Positions 34,171 to 46,725 are shown, counted from the first letter of the stretch. The stretch: DNA of 64,000 bases from Monosiga brevicollis MX1 (GCF_000002865.3 NW_001865069.1:199555-263554), one strand, 5' to 3'. The notes: generated from the sequence alone by a model not told the origin. Made by a program: numbers and translations.

Positions 34171-35585
34171 ATGACCACAACCATGGGCAGCTACGGTGGC
34201 GTGACCGCCTATCGCCAGCACAGTCATGGCTACGCGGGTAGTCAGCAACCTTCACCAAGCCCAATGTTCAAGTTTCCGTCCCAGCCTCAGATGCTGCCGT
34301 CCCCCTCGCAGGATGACTACGTGGTGCAACAAAGTCAAGTCGAAGAATACAATCAAAGGCGCGGCGTGCGTCAGGCCAGCCAGCCTCGCTTGCAGATCCA
34401 GTCGCAGAGCTATGGCCATCGCCGCGGCCCAGTCCAGGGCCTTCAGAGTCAGACCACATCGTATCGAGTGCATCAACAGAGCAATGGCTTGCAACCGGCG
34501 CCGATGGCCGGACACAGCGGCTCCCCAGACCAACTTACACACCAAGAATTGGCGGTCAACAACATCGATGTCCTCGTCACGGTCGAACAGGACATCCGGA
34601 GCTGCCACTGGTTCTACCCGCTTGCCACCCGCACTGCCATTCAAAGTGAGTCCTGCTCTGCCCTGCTCTGCTCTGCTTCATAGTCCTTGTTTTCTTCTTC
34701 TCAATCGTGCTTTCCGATACGTGTTTGTCCTTGTGTATGGATAGCTTTGCTGGGAGGCCAACCTCTTGGCGTATTTGCCGTACGCGCCTCGAATAGCTAT
34801 CCTGGATGCTTCGTTCTCGCCGTCAGGTGAGCGATCAGGCCACCCGTGCTCCTGCGCGCATGCTCAAGCTCACATTGCTTTTACATGGTGTTTATAGTGT
34901 GGACCCCGATGCCTTGCTGCTGCACGAGTTTCTTCTCGTCCGCACAGACCACGGCTTTATGCTCCAGGAATCCAACATCTGCTGCAACTCGGTCATTGAG
35001 CTCATTGCTTTTCTTGCGTGAGTGCCAACTGAGCGCCCCTTGATTGGTATTGCCAACCCCCGTCACGACATCTGATTCGGGCTGCTCGCCATCATTCTGC
35101 ACCGCCCAGCACATCGACGGGCGCTGAGCTTCTCGGCGTACAGATTCAGCCGGGCATCTGGCCTGAGGTATGCAATGCCCCACAGATCCCTCAGCACGAT
35201 CGCCCTGCCGTACCCCGTGCCAAACTGCCTCGCACGAGTTGCCAACTGACTTCATGGAACCGTGGTGCAGCCAGGAGAAGTGATTCGACCCATCGTCACC
35301 GAGCTGGAGACCATGGAGCGTCGAAAAACCATCACCCACGTTGTTGATGATGCGGCCTCTGAAGCGGAGGAAGCGCGCTCCCCCTCACCTGAGACCGTGA
35401 CCACCAAGACGGTGGAGACGATTCAGTCTCAGCTTGTTTTCGACGTTGAGTTTGCCCCCAGGCGCAAGCGCAACCCACACTCGGCTCGCAACAAGAGCAA
35501 GCACCAACGCCACGATCGCCGTCAACATGGCCACCATCGCACACACCACATCCACCGCGAGCGCATTGTTGAGCGCGAGGAATAA
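34171..35585 (+). CDS. SH2-domain protein with disordered flanks
   Basis: Five exons join in phase (34171-34645, 34745-34826, 34897-35016, 35110-35167, 35271-35585) for 349 residues. Residues 1-145 are Gln/Ser/Pro/Tyr-rich and disordered. An SH2 domain follows at about 147-250: CHWFYPLATRTAIQTLLGG, GVFAVRASNSYPGCFVLAVR, HEFLLVRTDHGFMLQE, and NSVIELIAFLA. The Arg of VFAVRAS is the beta-B5 Arg that binds phosphotyrosine, so binding is plausible. There is no kinase, SH3 or PH domain. The C-terminus has an acidic Ser-Pro patch and a strongly basic, His/Arg-rich end. It is likely an adaptor in tyrosine-phosphate signalling. An earlier in-frame ATG at 34048 exists, but the sequence between is low quality as protein. 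Confidence 0.82.
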
Positions 35586-35796
35586 GGCTGTGAACATACA
35601 CTTGGCTCTCAGAATTTGAATATACTGGTGGCGCTTTGAGGTGCACCCCGCCGCTGACGCTGCCATGCCGCCTTGGCACGGTCAGAAACCGTCCAATGGG
35701 CTTGTTCTCAAATTCTTAACATGCATGTAAATTTCATCGTATTCGGTAGCACTCTGTCTGCACTCCAACAGTCATCTCTGCTTGAACTCACGGCAC

Positions 35797-37866
35797 TCAA
35801 GGCACACGACGCTTGGCTTTTGGTTGCGCGCCATCGGCCGTGCCTGTCACACCGTCGTGGCCCCAATGCTCCTGCACCCAGTCAAGCACGAGCTGACAAA
35901 TTTGGTCGTTGCTGGCCAGCCCGGCCGCACCCTGGGCGGTCTGAAAACCCGGTTCGACCTGTGCAGGGCAATATCCATCTGACACAGATCTTGCTACCGT
36001 TACCACCAGGGCACGGGCACCTGGCCACAAACACGACCACGACCCAAGGTAGAGAAAATGAGAGAAACCACACGAGTTATGATGACAAGTCTGGGCGACT
36101 TTGACCGGCCCAAAAACATTCACGCACCAGCATCCATATCTAAGAGAAACTGTGCCAACCGCTTCAAGGCCTGCTGCACGTCCTGGAAGGGTTTCATGCC
36201 AGCACGTCACCCGGATGAGGCTGGGGAGCAAAGGAGGAGCGAAGCAAGAAGCAACGCAAAACAATTTTGCGGTTTTACCATGGTGGTGACATGGGGACTC
36301 TCGGGAAGATGCTGACACTCAATCGCTGACAACAGCCATTCTGGTGTGCAATCAGACGCCTCGCCAAAGATCTGCGATGCAATTTCCGCCACGCGACTCC
36401 ACGATCCGGTCTGCTGGCCTGGCGAGGCTGATGTGCACGATGAGGCAGAATTCTGGGCTGCGGTCAACACCTCCTGTAACTCCTTCACTGATGATTGCCA
36501 AGCCGACTGCACGGCCAGCGCTTCAGTGGAGTCTGCATACAGCTGGTGATCCTGCCTAAGCACTCAAGCCCAGCCACGAAGATGCGGCAGATGGCTCAGA
36601 TGAGCGTGGCAAGAGCAAGGAACCAAAGGTTTCCACTCGATCACAAGCGTACGGTAGGGTAGCAACGGTGGCGACTGCAGCGCAGAGCTCCTCATACAGC
36701 GCCGCACCGTGAGCAGCGGCCATTTGATCCTAGCAGCAGCACGGTCACATGCACCGAGTAAGGAAAGGAACCAGTTTGGTCCTGGGAAAGAAAAAAAGAG
36801 AAAAAAAAAAAGGATGGGGGATTTACGAGGCACGAGCTGACAGGTCTGGGACACCTTGAAGGGGTTGTGGCACCAAAAGTAGTCGAGACAAATGTCCAGC
36901 CAGAAGCCTTGCCGCAAGACAGGTGCGGCAGGGCAGCATGGTCGAGGCCGCATGGCACCCGACTTACCGGCACCGGTGGCCTCGACGACGTGCAGGCGGC
37001 AATAGCGAATGTCATCCAATGTCTGCGTTCATCGGGATTTGCGCACATCAGCGCCAGACCGAGTCAACACGGCCACCAACCCTGGCTTTAGCCAAGCCTC
37101 ACCTCGGCTGGCGCATACTCGCCATTCGCGAGGTAGTAGCCCAGCGGCAGCGTCACACAGAGCTTGTTGCGAGAAGGATCTGTCCCGACGCCCAGCCTAA
37201 GGCATGATGGACAGAATCAGACTCCTGGGGAGCTCTGCATGTGCGGTTTGAGGCCCGCGTGTGAGGTGACATACTCGTAGCAGCCGACGGCCAGTTGGTT
37301 GGCCCAGGTCGGCTTGATCCAGACCACGTGTGCCACATTGCTGATGAGAGACCCAGTCCATGAAGATGGATCACGCGCATGAGGCTCTTGCTGGAGAGCA
37401 GAACCAAAGCAGGTGTACGCGGCAAGGCAGCTAGAAATACGAACCGAGTATATACAAGGGGCAAGAGCCAGGTACTAATGTCGCACTCTTCTCGGCACCA
37501 GCTTGCCGTGTAGACCTGCGCGATCGCGCATCGTGCTCTGTCAGCTCATTTGGCGAATGCAAAAGGCTGTGCAGTGAGCATGACGGATCGAGCGCTGACC
37601 CGGTCATGCGAGGCCCCCTCTGGCAGTCCCAGATCCGGGTGTGCGTCCACATGCACAATCACGTTATCCTGCCGCGTCCAAGGCGATACCCTATCGTTAG
37701 TCAGCCTCACCTCTCAAAAGACGGCCCGCCAGCGCCAAGCAAGAGGACAGCCTTACCTGGTATGGCAGCAGCTTGGACCCAATTGCACGATGCACGGGCT
37801 GCAACACCTCATTGTGGTCATCCACAACATACACTGGTATCGCCGCCGCCCCCGCCCCCGCCCCCN
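35797..37866 (-). CDS. C5orf22/UPF0489-like protein (5' end at assembly gap)
   Basis: Exons recognised in order: VYVVDDHNEVLQPVHRAIGS (just right of 37770, abutting the N gap), VIVHVDAHPDLGLPEG (about 37655), HVVWIKPTWANQLAVGCYEY (about 37320), GYYLANGEYAPA (about 37120), WLDICLDYFWCHNPFK (about 36880), a helical part near 36720-36280, and the last exon with VARSVSDGYCPAQVE to TGA at 35797-35799. Each block has a counterpart in animal C5orf22: VEDHQEVLPF, HFDSHPDLL, HVIWFHPTWA, DIDLDFFSVKNPFK, ARSSLDDYCP (from memory). Function is not established. The HxDxHxD and DIxLD blocks recall metal ligands of the arginase/deacetylase fold; that link is inference. The first exon probably lies in or beyond the gap. 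Confidence 0.8.
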
Positions 37867-37942
37867 NNNNNNNNNNNNNNNNNNNNNNNNNNNNNNNNNN
37901 NNNNNNNNNNNNNNNNNNNNNNNNNNNNNNNNNNNNNNNNNN
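37866..37942. other. Assembly gap (77 N)
   Basis: Lies between a G/C-rich CCGCCCCCGCCCC stretch and a long TC repeat, and probably hides the first exon or promoter of the C5orf22-like gene. Confidence 0.95.
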
Positions 37943-38217
<275 letters not shown>

Positions 38218-38369
38218 GGCTTACTGGCTTGACTGATATAAATCATCATCAAATGCATTTTTTGGCAGCAGCGGGAGTGGGGCTGGCTGTTGTGGCGGTA
38301 TTGGTTGGGGGGTCGGTGACGGTGTAGTGGCAGTGGGTGGGTCCAGAGGTTTGTGTGATCTGTGGGACC

Positions 38370-41300
38370 ATGGCTGCGCAGTATAACCCTCGGGCCGTGC
38401 CCGAGCGCTGGCTGCCGTGCCCGCGGTTTGGAAAGCTCATTGATGCTGGCGGTGAGTCGTGGCTCGCTCGCTGGACATTCCCCCTGACTCCGTCCCCGCC
38501 ACCTTGCCCCTCCTCTCTCTCTCTCTCGCTCCCTCCCTCCCTCTCGCTCCCCTTTTACTTCCACCCCACCCGTCACTCCCGGGTTGCTTCCTCCGTGTGG
38601 ATCTGCTCATCTCCACACACACGCACACCCTTGTCCATTCGGGGTGATCAATGGCCACTCATCGCCTTGTGCACTGCTTTCGCACGGACACGAGCAGAGG
38701 GCCACTTCTGGCCTTTCAAAACACCGCTGGGACGGCGCTACATGGACGACGTCCCGATCGAGCGCGCTTGGACCCCAGAAATGGCCAAGGCACGCTACAA
38801 AGGTATCCCAATCATCTGCATCGCACATCAACTTGCCGGAACTGCTCTCAACCTCTCTCTCATGCGGCACGCTCTTCCTCCCATCCCCTTTGGTGCCACC
38901 TCTAGACGAGCTGCGCTTTGTCATCAACCTCACAAAAACCACCCGCTATTACGAAGCCGAGGAGTTTGGCAACGATGTCCATACGCAGCAGATCCAATGT
39001 GCTGGGTACGTCCCGTACAGACGCCATGCCGCTCAAGCTTTGAAAATCGAGACCGCACCTGCTTTCATGCGGTCCCGTGCGTGCTTGGCTGACTCATGCA
39101 CTGGCAACCCAAACTGTAGTCACGGCGAGCGACCAACCCCAGAGCAGGTCAAGGTCTTTATTCACGTATGCAAGACCTTTTGGCAAAAGCAGCCAGGTTG
39201 CACGGTGAGGACACGGTTTGCAATGCACGACTCCATCCCTTCCCCCTGCCATTCCACAGTGTCCCACTTTATTTTCATCACCCGCCCACCTGCATTCAAC
39301 TCTGACTTCTGCCCGCCACTCGTAGATTGGCGTGCATTGCACCCACGGCTTTAACCGTACTGGCTTTATGATCTGCTGCTACCTCATTGAAGAGATGGAT
39401 TGTGCCGTGGAAGATGCGCTCCAACTCTTTGCCAAAAGCCGAGATCCCGGCATCTACAAGTACGGTAAAGCGACCTTTTTTTTTTTTTTTTCTTTTTTTC
39501 AACTCCGACCTTCGCTCTTCCTCATGACGTGCCACGCAAACTTTACGCTGCCCTTTGATCCACAACTTCGTAGACCCGATTATGTCGAAGATTTGCTCCA
39601 ACGCTATCACGGCGACGCTCCTGAGCTGATTCCCCGCACCAGACCTGCTTGGTGTGCGCCCAACGGCCGTACGTCCCCATTCAACACGTGACCCTTTGCT
39701 CTCAACCCAAAGCCCCTCAATCGCTCTCTCACCGTGGATAATGTATGCTACGCAACCCCCGCGGCTGTGGGCACATACCGCCAACACATTTGCGCAGCGG
39801 CGCGGGCAGCCTTGCAGGATGCCATCGATGCTCTACATCTCAAAAACGCAGCTGACATCACCCCCGAAGTTGTTCAAGCCGTCAACGAGGGCTGTTTGCG
39901 TGCCCTTGAAGAAAACAAAATTTCCGAAGAGCCCCTCCCCCTCGAGCCGGTCAGCCTCCATTGCCGCCGCCGCAAGCTCGCTGACCCTTTGTCTTGGTTT
40001 CAGGTTTTGTCTTCTGAACTTCCATGCTTTCTTGACCGCTTGCGCATGACTGTACTTTTTCTGCAACCTGCTTGGCTTCACAGGCCCTGGAGAAGCTGAA
40101 TTTCGCCGACAGCTTTGTCAAAATTTCCGATCCACAAACCGTGGTCGAGGCCCTCAAGCAAGTGTTGGCCGATGCGCCAGCTGCAGAATCCCCCTCGGCC
40201 GCCGAACCACCGGACCATACGGCCTCCAACGATGAGTCCGAGCAAGCGCTTCCATCCCCCTGCCAGTACGCATACAAACCCGCCTCTCGCGTCCACACCC
40301 GCCCTCCCAAATTGCCCCTCCCCCAAGTCACTTGATAACCTTTTGTCGCTTTACATGTATTCGGCAGATTTAGTCTGAGTGCAGTGGCTACCACCGTGGT
40401 TTCTGCACCACACTTGGGACCCCTGCGTCGCAAAGTGCGCACCTTGGTAAGTTGAGCCTCGCTGGCAATGTACAGCCATGCTGGGGAAAAAAACGGGGAA
40501 ACAGGCACGAGGGGACCACGCGCGCGCGCGTGGCTGGCTGACCAACCATCTTGTCCTGCTGTCAGGTGGGGGCCCAAGAAGGCACCGCTTTCCCCGGCTC
40601 TCAACCTGTTTCCCTCAACAGAGACAGCCTGTTGGACCTGTCAAGAGCAGACTACATGATCAGCTGGAAATCAGACGGCACCCGATATCTCATGCTACTT
40701 GCAGACCAAAAGGTCTATTTCGTAGGCCGTGACAACAACTACTGTACGTGGTTCAAACAGGCTTTGGCATGTTTTGGCGGCTCAAGGCTCACAAACAACC
40801 ATGTGAAAGGAAAAATAGCTCCTGATATGCTGCGCTTGCACTGGGGCTGGTAGTTTGTGTTGCAGGCAAAGTCCGGTTCCCTAACCAGGATCTCAAATCG
40901 GTGCACCAAAATACACTGTTGGATGGCGTGAGTATTCCCTTCCCCCACCCTACCTTCCTGAACCGTGCGTCGCCTTACTTTAGGTGCACGACCCTTGCCT
41001 TGCGTTCACCCTCTGTTGATGACCATGCCTCTGCTTGGCACACGTTTCATCGCTTCCCTCGCACACAGGAGATGGTGTACGATTGCTGGAAGGATCCCGC
41101 AACTAAGAAAAAGCAGTACAGGGCCAGATTTTACATCTTTGACATGATCGCCTGCAACGGCGAATCTTTTCGGCACAAGCCTTATAATGAGCGCCTGGAA
41201 GCCGTGCAAACTCACATCCTCAACCCACGTCTCAAGCAAAGCGTGCGTCACGTAGCCGCATGAGTCGCGCCAAAGCATTGTGTGTTAGGCAATTGCCTGC

Positions 41301-42456
41301 TTCATTGCCTGCTTGCGTTGCTGCACAGACGTGGCCCGGCTACAAGGAAAAATATGCCCAAGAGCCGTTCAGTGTTCGCCTCAAACCCTTTTTGCCACTG
41401 GCTGACTTTCAATCTGATCAATGGCGCAAAATGCGCTCTCAAGTCCAACACAGTACGTGTGAATGGAAGTGTTTTGGATAACGATGGGGCTTTGCGTAGC
41501 CAACTGCGCTTGCTCACTGCTCCCATTCTGCTTGCCAATCCGAGTAGAGGACGATGGCTTGCTGCTCGTGCGTGTGGCACATGAGTACAAGGCCGGCTCG
41601 TGCAAGGCCTTGCTTAAATGGAAGCCGGCACACCTGAACACGATCGATTTTCGCCTCAAGGTCATGAGACCACCATTTGCCTTTTGCCAAATCTACTGTG
41701 GACAAGCCAGCGCACACATTCCCCAACCAACATTTCCTCATTCTTGTGCCTGTTATTCACGTGCTTGGACCTTTGCCAGGTGGAAGATATCGGAGACCGC
41801 ACCGTCGGCACGCTCTATGTGCAAGATGTCAGGGGCCGCGGTTCTGAGCGGCCTGAGGTCAAGTTTACAGGCATGGGCAGTCCGGAGCTGAATACCTTTG
41901 TGCCGCAAGAGCGACAGCAGCTTTGGGCATACGATGGCAAGATTGTCGAATGCAACTGGCTCTCTGACCTCAACCGCTGGGTACGAACATGCATGTGGCC
42001 CTGATTTGTAGAGCCTCGATCGTGCAACATGCCTCATGGTGTGAATCATATGGCACATGTGATAGAACATCTTGTTGGAGCGCAAGGACAAGACACACCC
42101 AAATGCCTTTCACACAGCCATCAGTAAGCTCGTGTTTGGTTTGCACCCACCCCTTGGCTCCGGCAAGCTCCTTGCTCTGTGATGAGGTTGAGCGGCATCA
42201 CCCATTATGCTTTGTGTGCTAATAGACGTCGTGGGCTCTATCCGTGATGGAATCGAGCTCAGAGAGTTGGAGGATGTGGCAGACCGCAAGCGACAGGAGC
42301 GCGCCAAGCGAGGCCACGTACAGGTGCACCATGTATGTGAAGACATTGTGCCATTACGTTGACAATGTGCCTGCCTCACTCCCCGTACCCTGCTTGGCTT
42401 CGCAGCAGCAAGCTGGCATGCCAGCCAAGCGCAGCAAGCCTGATGGCAGTGCATGA
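38370..42456 (+). CDS. RNGTT: mRNA capping enzyme (RNA triphosphatase + guanylyltransferase)
   Basis: Many exons from ATG 38370 ([18 protein letters not shown]) to TGA 42454-42456. The N-terminal half is the cysteine-phosphatase type RNA 5'-triphosphatase with [10 protein letters not shown] (HCx5R signature, about 39340), preceded by [19 protein letters not shown]. After a linker (about 39600-40340) comes the nucleotidyltransferase: [16 protein letters not shown] holds the lysine that forms the GMP adduct (KxDG), followed by [28 protein letters not shown] and [11 protein letters not shown]. The enzyme makes the 5' cap of nascent Pol II transcripts. The phosphatase-transferase fusion is the animal/plant type, not the two-subunit fungal type. 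It ends in a basic, low-complexity tail ([10 protein letters not shown]). Exon joins in the linker are approximate. Confidence 0.93.
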
Positions 42457-42762
42457 CGCCGCCTGATGCCCAGCAAACTCATGTGCTCTTGTAAAACCTC
42501 AAACACCGGTATTGACTGCTTGACAGCAACAACTTGTTGGCTAGAGACATTCGATTCGCGAAATTGGATGTGAACAAACAGGTTCAGGCAACTGCTAGAC
42601 GAAGTAGCCAGTCAGGGAGCGAATTTCATCTTGTACTGCATTTGTCTTGGAGCTTCTTATGTTCGAGCTCCTCGTCTTTGAGCTGCGACCTTTCGTTTCA
42701 AGGGAAAACGATGGGCAATAATTGGCGGACGCATTGGAAGGGCTCAGCTGCTCAGCAGCATC

Positions 42763-44193
42763 CTATGTGCGATGAGCACGCTTGGCAGATGGAGCTCCCG
42801 CTCCCCGCTCCCACTCTGTGAAATGTGGAAACGATGCGCACATGGCATGGGAAGATCGAGGTGAATGAGTGGGACTCAGCACAAGAGGGGACAACAAAAC
42901 ACCGCCACATTTGCTCGTTGTGCGGCAAGGCTTTGACACGCATTGATGCCAATGTGGGATGCTCAGCCAGTGACGTGCATACCTTCGAGTTGGGCGTGCT
43001 GTAGCTGGGCTTGAATGCCAATCAACACGGCTGGAAGTGAAGTGCCGCTGTGCCAACCGCCCTCGGGGCCTAACATCGAGGCTAAGCTATATGACGTTGA
43101 TGGGACGCGTTCCCAAGCGCATACAGGTTTGCAGCCAAAGAAGGGGCCGTCAGGACATTAGGCTTTTCAGGCGACCGCAAACCTGTTCGCATGGAAAACA
43201 GCAGACGTACCAGATGGTGCCGTCCGGTGTCACCAGATCAGAGTGAGCTGCCAGCGACGTTGGACGGACGATACGGATATGTGGCGCCACGCTGGGATAG
43301 GCATGGGGGAAAGAAATTTGGAGGACCAGCGGTTCGGGCGACTCATCCCCTCGAAAGGAAACTGTCCAGTTGATGAGGGTACCGCCTTGGGTGACTGCAC
43401 TGATTTTGCTCGAGTAGTTACGGTCGATGTTGCGCAATTCGGTCATGATGGTCCGCAACGCTGGGTGCTGGTCAAGACGAGACAAGGCATGGGAACGAGA
43501 CACGACAATAGGTGAGGCGTTTCAGCTCCACTGTCTGACGCCCGCGTAAATCATGGAGCTCAAACAAACCGGAGATGCCGATGCACCAGTCACAGGTGAG
43601 GCAGGTCGGCTGAGGGTGCCCTCGGGACTGCCAAAGGGTGGGCTTTGAAAAAGCGTGGGCATGCCGCAGTAGGCACACTGAGTAGTCCAAAGCTGCTTGT
43701 GTGCGCCAGAGTAAAAGGTTGCTACGGCTCCAAAAGAGCAGTCGACGCAGAGGCTGCAAGGAGTCGGTCAAGTCAAACATGGAGCGCGTCAGTTACCATC
43801 AGCCCACTACGAAATTCGCGTGGAATGGTCGATTCTGGCGGACCAGAAGGGGGGATTGGGGGGAGCCGGGCGAGCCCAAGTTGCAAACCCCAATTATGAC
43901 GCACCCATGACCGCAACGAAGCTTGACCAGGCGGGTTGGCGGCTGACCCTCATGACAAAAGGCACACACGTCAACTCCAAAGGGGTGTGCGCGACCGGAC
44001 CAGTCGAATTCACCTGCGCCCAAGTTTTGCGCCTGATATCGGGGAGACACCCACAGAAAGAAGTGAGCGGGTGTGTGGGCACAACGACCAGGTGGAATCA
44101 AGTGCATCGACGCACAGGTTGGGCGGTGGCAGTGGGCCAATTCCAAACAGCCTGGCCCTCAGCCTCGGCGGCTGGCGGCGTTCCGCTGTTCAT
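42763..44193 (-). CDS. RING finger - ubiquitin-conjugating (E2) domain fusion protein
   Basis: Six exons join with consistent phase: 44193-44116, 44032-43905, 43753-43594 (or -43570), 43467-43211, 43086-42983, 42815-42763; 259 residues. Residues 49-98 form a C3HC4 RING: CAFC at 49-52, CGHGLCVDC at 66-74, CAYC at 95-98. A Ser/Pro-rich linker leads to a UBC-like fold from about 123: LRTIMTELRNIDRNY, LVLQISFPHAYPSVAPHI, then DGTICLASML with the putative catalytic Cys 208, and WHSGTSLPAVLIGIQ. The HPN motif is absent (HSDLVTPDGTIC), as in the UBE2Q branch, which also uses a GG-type turn before IC. An E2 normally needs a separate E3; here both modules appear in one chain. Joins were inferred by eye, not from transcripts. 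Confidence 0.72.
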
Positions 44194-44990
44194 GGTGCAC
44201 TGCAGATGATATTTTTGAGCTGACTGAGGGACAAGGTTCCAGGTATCGGTCAACACACGCTACCACGTCAAAGTTGCGTTCGGAGGCAAGAAACCAAAAA
44301 GCAGCACGACGTGAGAGGGAAGAAAGGAAGCGCGCAAAGTTGAGCACAAGCATGTCAGTCGGGCTCATTGACTCTCACCATACGCTTGCTCAAAGGCGGC
44401 TGGGACATGGCGCGAGCAAGAAGAGCCCGAGCGAGCGCTGAGCCATTATCAACAGGCACAATACGTCTTGTCTGGAAGACGCCGCATCAACCGGCTCCAG
44501 TGCATCAGCCACGTGCGTCAGCCATGCAATCCGCGACGTCCAGAGTTTGTTCCAAGCTCGGCCCTTCATTCGCTGCCCTCCAAAGCCACTGCCATTTGAT
44601 CCTGATGGATGCACAATGTGACGTTGACGAGAAGACAGCAAAAAACAGCTCGAAACGAGTTTTTTTCTCGTTTTCTGACTTTTCTGTCTCTCAAACTCTC
44701 TCTCTCAAACTCTCAAACTCTCGCCCTCGCCCTCGCCCTCGCACTCTCGCTTCCTATCGCTTTCTTCTCTGTGCTTGACAGTCTTCGGCGATGGATAACG
44801 CTTCATAAACATGGGGAAGGGCAATAATGGATGAAAGCGCGCTTTGGTCTTTGAGGTTGACTGTATCGCGGTTAGATTGACTTTGGCGCAGCATGTTGGC
44901 TTTACTGGTTGTCGTTGACGATTGATCGAGGAAGCGGCGGGCCGCATTGTCAACCCAGCAAGGGGCTGTGGCATCAAGTCAGTGACGCAC
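44194..44990. other. Intergenic region with CTCTCAAAC repeat
   Basis: Upstream of the RING-E2 gene and downstream of gamma-glutamyl hydrolase. A cag acceptor-like site sits just before the RING-E2 ATG, so a 5' UTR exon may be here. Bases 44688-44752 hold CTCTCAAAC units followed by (GCCCTC)3. Confidence 0.6.
44688..44752. repeat. CTCTCAAAC / GCCCTC simple repeat
   Basis: Three or four CTCTCAAAC units followed directly by three GCCCTC units; the same CTCTCAAAC unit occurs near 19935 and 37966-38036. Confidence 0.8.
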
Positions 44991-46725
44991 TCAAAAGTAG
45001 TAAGTCTGCTCAAAGTGGCTACCCGAGGGGCCCGTGTACTCGGGCTTGTAGTTCCAGATGACATCCTGGGCACCACATGCTACTGAGAGGAAACGCTCGG
45101 CGAAAGTGCCCGACTACCATGCCTGACTACATAACATTCTGCGGCCCATTCCCGGTTGCACGTGACACACCTTATCGAGGGCATCAGCCGGATACACGTG
45201 GTTGTTTTTGCGGGCCTCGTTCACGAAAAAGCGCGCCATGTGATAAGCAACATCGACGGCGGCCGCTGAGTGTGGGTTAGCCTAATAAACGTCAGGTCAA
45301 AAGAAATTAGAACCCAATTCACGAGCGGTCCCAGTTGGATCGCTTGGATTGGTACAACCCGGACAAGCCCTCTTGGATGAGTCAGCATGGGCACACCTGG
45401 GTGGAGCCCCACTCGTAGGTGTTCTTTTCCGGGTGCCATTGAACGCCATACACAGGCATGGTCTTGCCTGATCACACCAATCATCGATAATGACCACGCC
45501 ACATGAGCTCACGTGAGCATGCCAAAAAAAGCTTCACGGTCAACGGTTCCAAGAACGACAGGCACGACGGCTTGGCGTCGTCACAAGTGGTGGAACTCGG
45601 CTGGCCTCACGCAGTATTCCAGGCCGCACCTTCCATCGAAGAAACAAAGGGCTTGCCCTGGAGATCGACGTTCGTCGAAAGAATGTTGAAAAAGCTGTTG
45701 AGCTTGTCGTTGCTAACAAAGGTGCTGGGCTCCACGCCAGACTGATGAAAGTTCATTGTCACATTCTCTGCAGCATGCCATCAACCCAATGTTTTTTTGT
45801 TGTGGTTTTTTGAATGAGAAAGCGGGTGAGGCTCGACCAGAGGCCCCCTGGTCATTCTTAAAGCAGGGCTTTTGGAAGACACGTGTTCAGGGGCCACTCG
45901 CACATAGCGCACGGGGCAACTGCGATCGCACCGGTTTGAAGCGAGTCATAGACACTGCCGGGAAGCTGGCCAAAGAGACGACTGGTGCCAGCGTTGCGGG
46001 TCATGTTGAGGGCGAGAGGCAAATCCTCACTGTCGTAGCCATCGACCAACACAGCGGGGTCATCGGCAATGATCACGGAAAGGGTTTCAAATCCCAAGCA
46101 GGTTCCCTGAAAAGTTCAGATCAAATCAACAAGGGCAAGTTGCTCGTGAGCGCGAATTGTGAGTCGGCCCTAGCGCTCCCACCCCTCGTCCCCGCTTCTC
46201 GTCTTCCAAGGAAACCAGCGAGCACTCGTGTACGACTCCTGACCGTGCAGGAAAGCCACGTACCCAGACAGGGAAGAAATCACCGCCAGTGTTGGCCTGA
46301 ATGGCCTGGTTAACAAAGTACCGAGCGGAGACCATAAAGTCATCGCTAAAGTCTGAAGCAAACAGAAAATAAACGTCAGGTGTGGAGATCCAAATTGATC
46401 CAAGACGAGCTTAAGAAAAGCCTTCTCCAACGACTTTTGCGCAGCGCGCGTACGCACTGGCAAGGTTGGCGCCACCGCCGGGAATCAAAAATCCGTTGAG
46501 TTGGCTGAAGAGCTGGGCGTGACGATCAGCCGTGTCGTTGTGCAGGACGGGCACCACACGAGCACCGGCGCTTTCCAGGTACTTGACATAGGAGGCGGCA
46601 ATGTAGGGCGGATCACTCTGGGAGAGAATGCCAATCACGGGATTGCTCGCCCATGCCGTAGCAACCACCACCACCGCCAAGATCACCGCCACACGCGAAC
46701 CACCCGCCATCATCATCATCATCAT
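44991..46725 (-). CDS. GGH: Gamma-glutamyl hydrolase (folylpolyglutamate hydrolase)
   Basis: Multi-exon minus-strand gene from ATG 46725 to TGA 44991-44993. A signal peptide follows the start (VAVILAVVVVATAWA), then NPVIGILSQSDPPYIAASYVKY and GFLIPGGGANL. GTCLGFETL carries the nucleophilic Cys, and VYGVQWHPEK the catalytic His of this class I glutamine-amidotransferase-like fold. The C-terminal NPHSAAAVDVAYHMARFFV also matches. The enzyme trims polyglutamate from folates, usually in lysosomes or secreted; the signal peptide supports entry to the secretory path. The start is a run of six Met codons made by a CAT repeat, so the exact first residue is uncertain. It is divergent from the TIR gene, with 625 bases between starts. 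Confidence 0.92.

Noticed and set aside
44159-44368. UBA-like reading (SERNFDVVACVDRYLEP) upstream of the RING-E2 gene
   Set aside because: No in-phase GT-AG join to the RING exons could be found, and the RING-E2 has its own ATG with consistent phase downstream.
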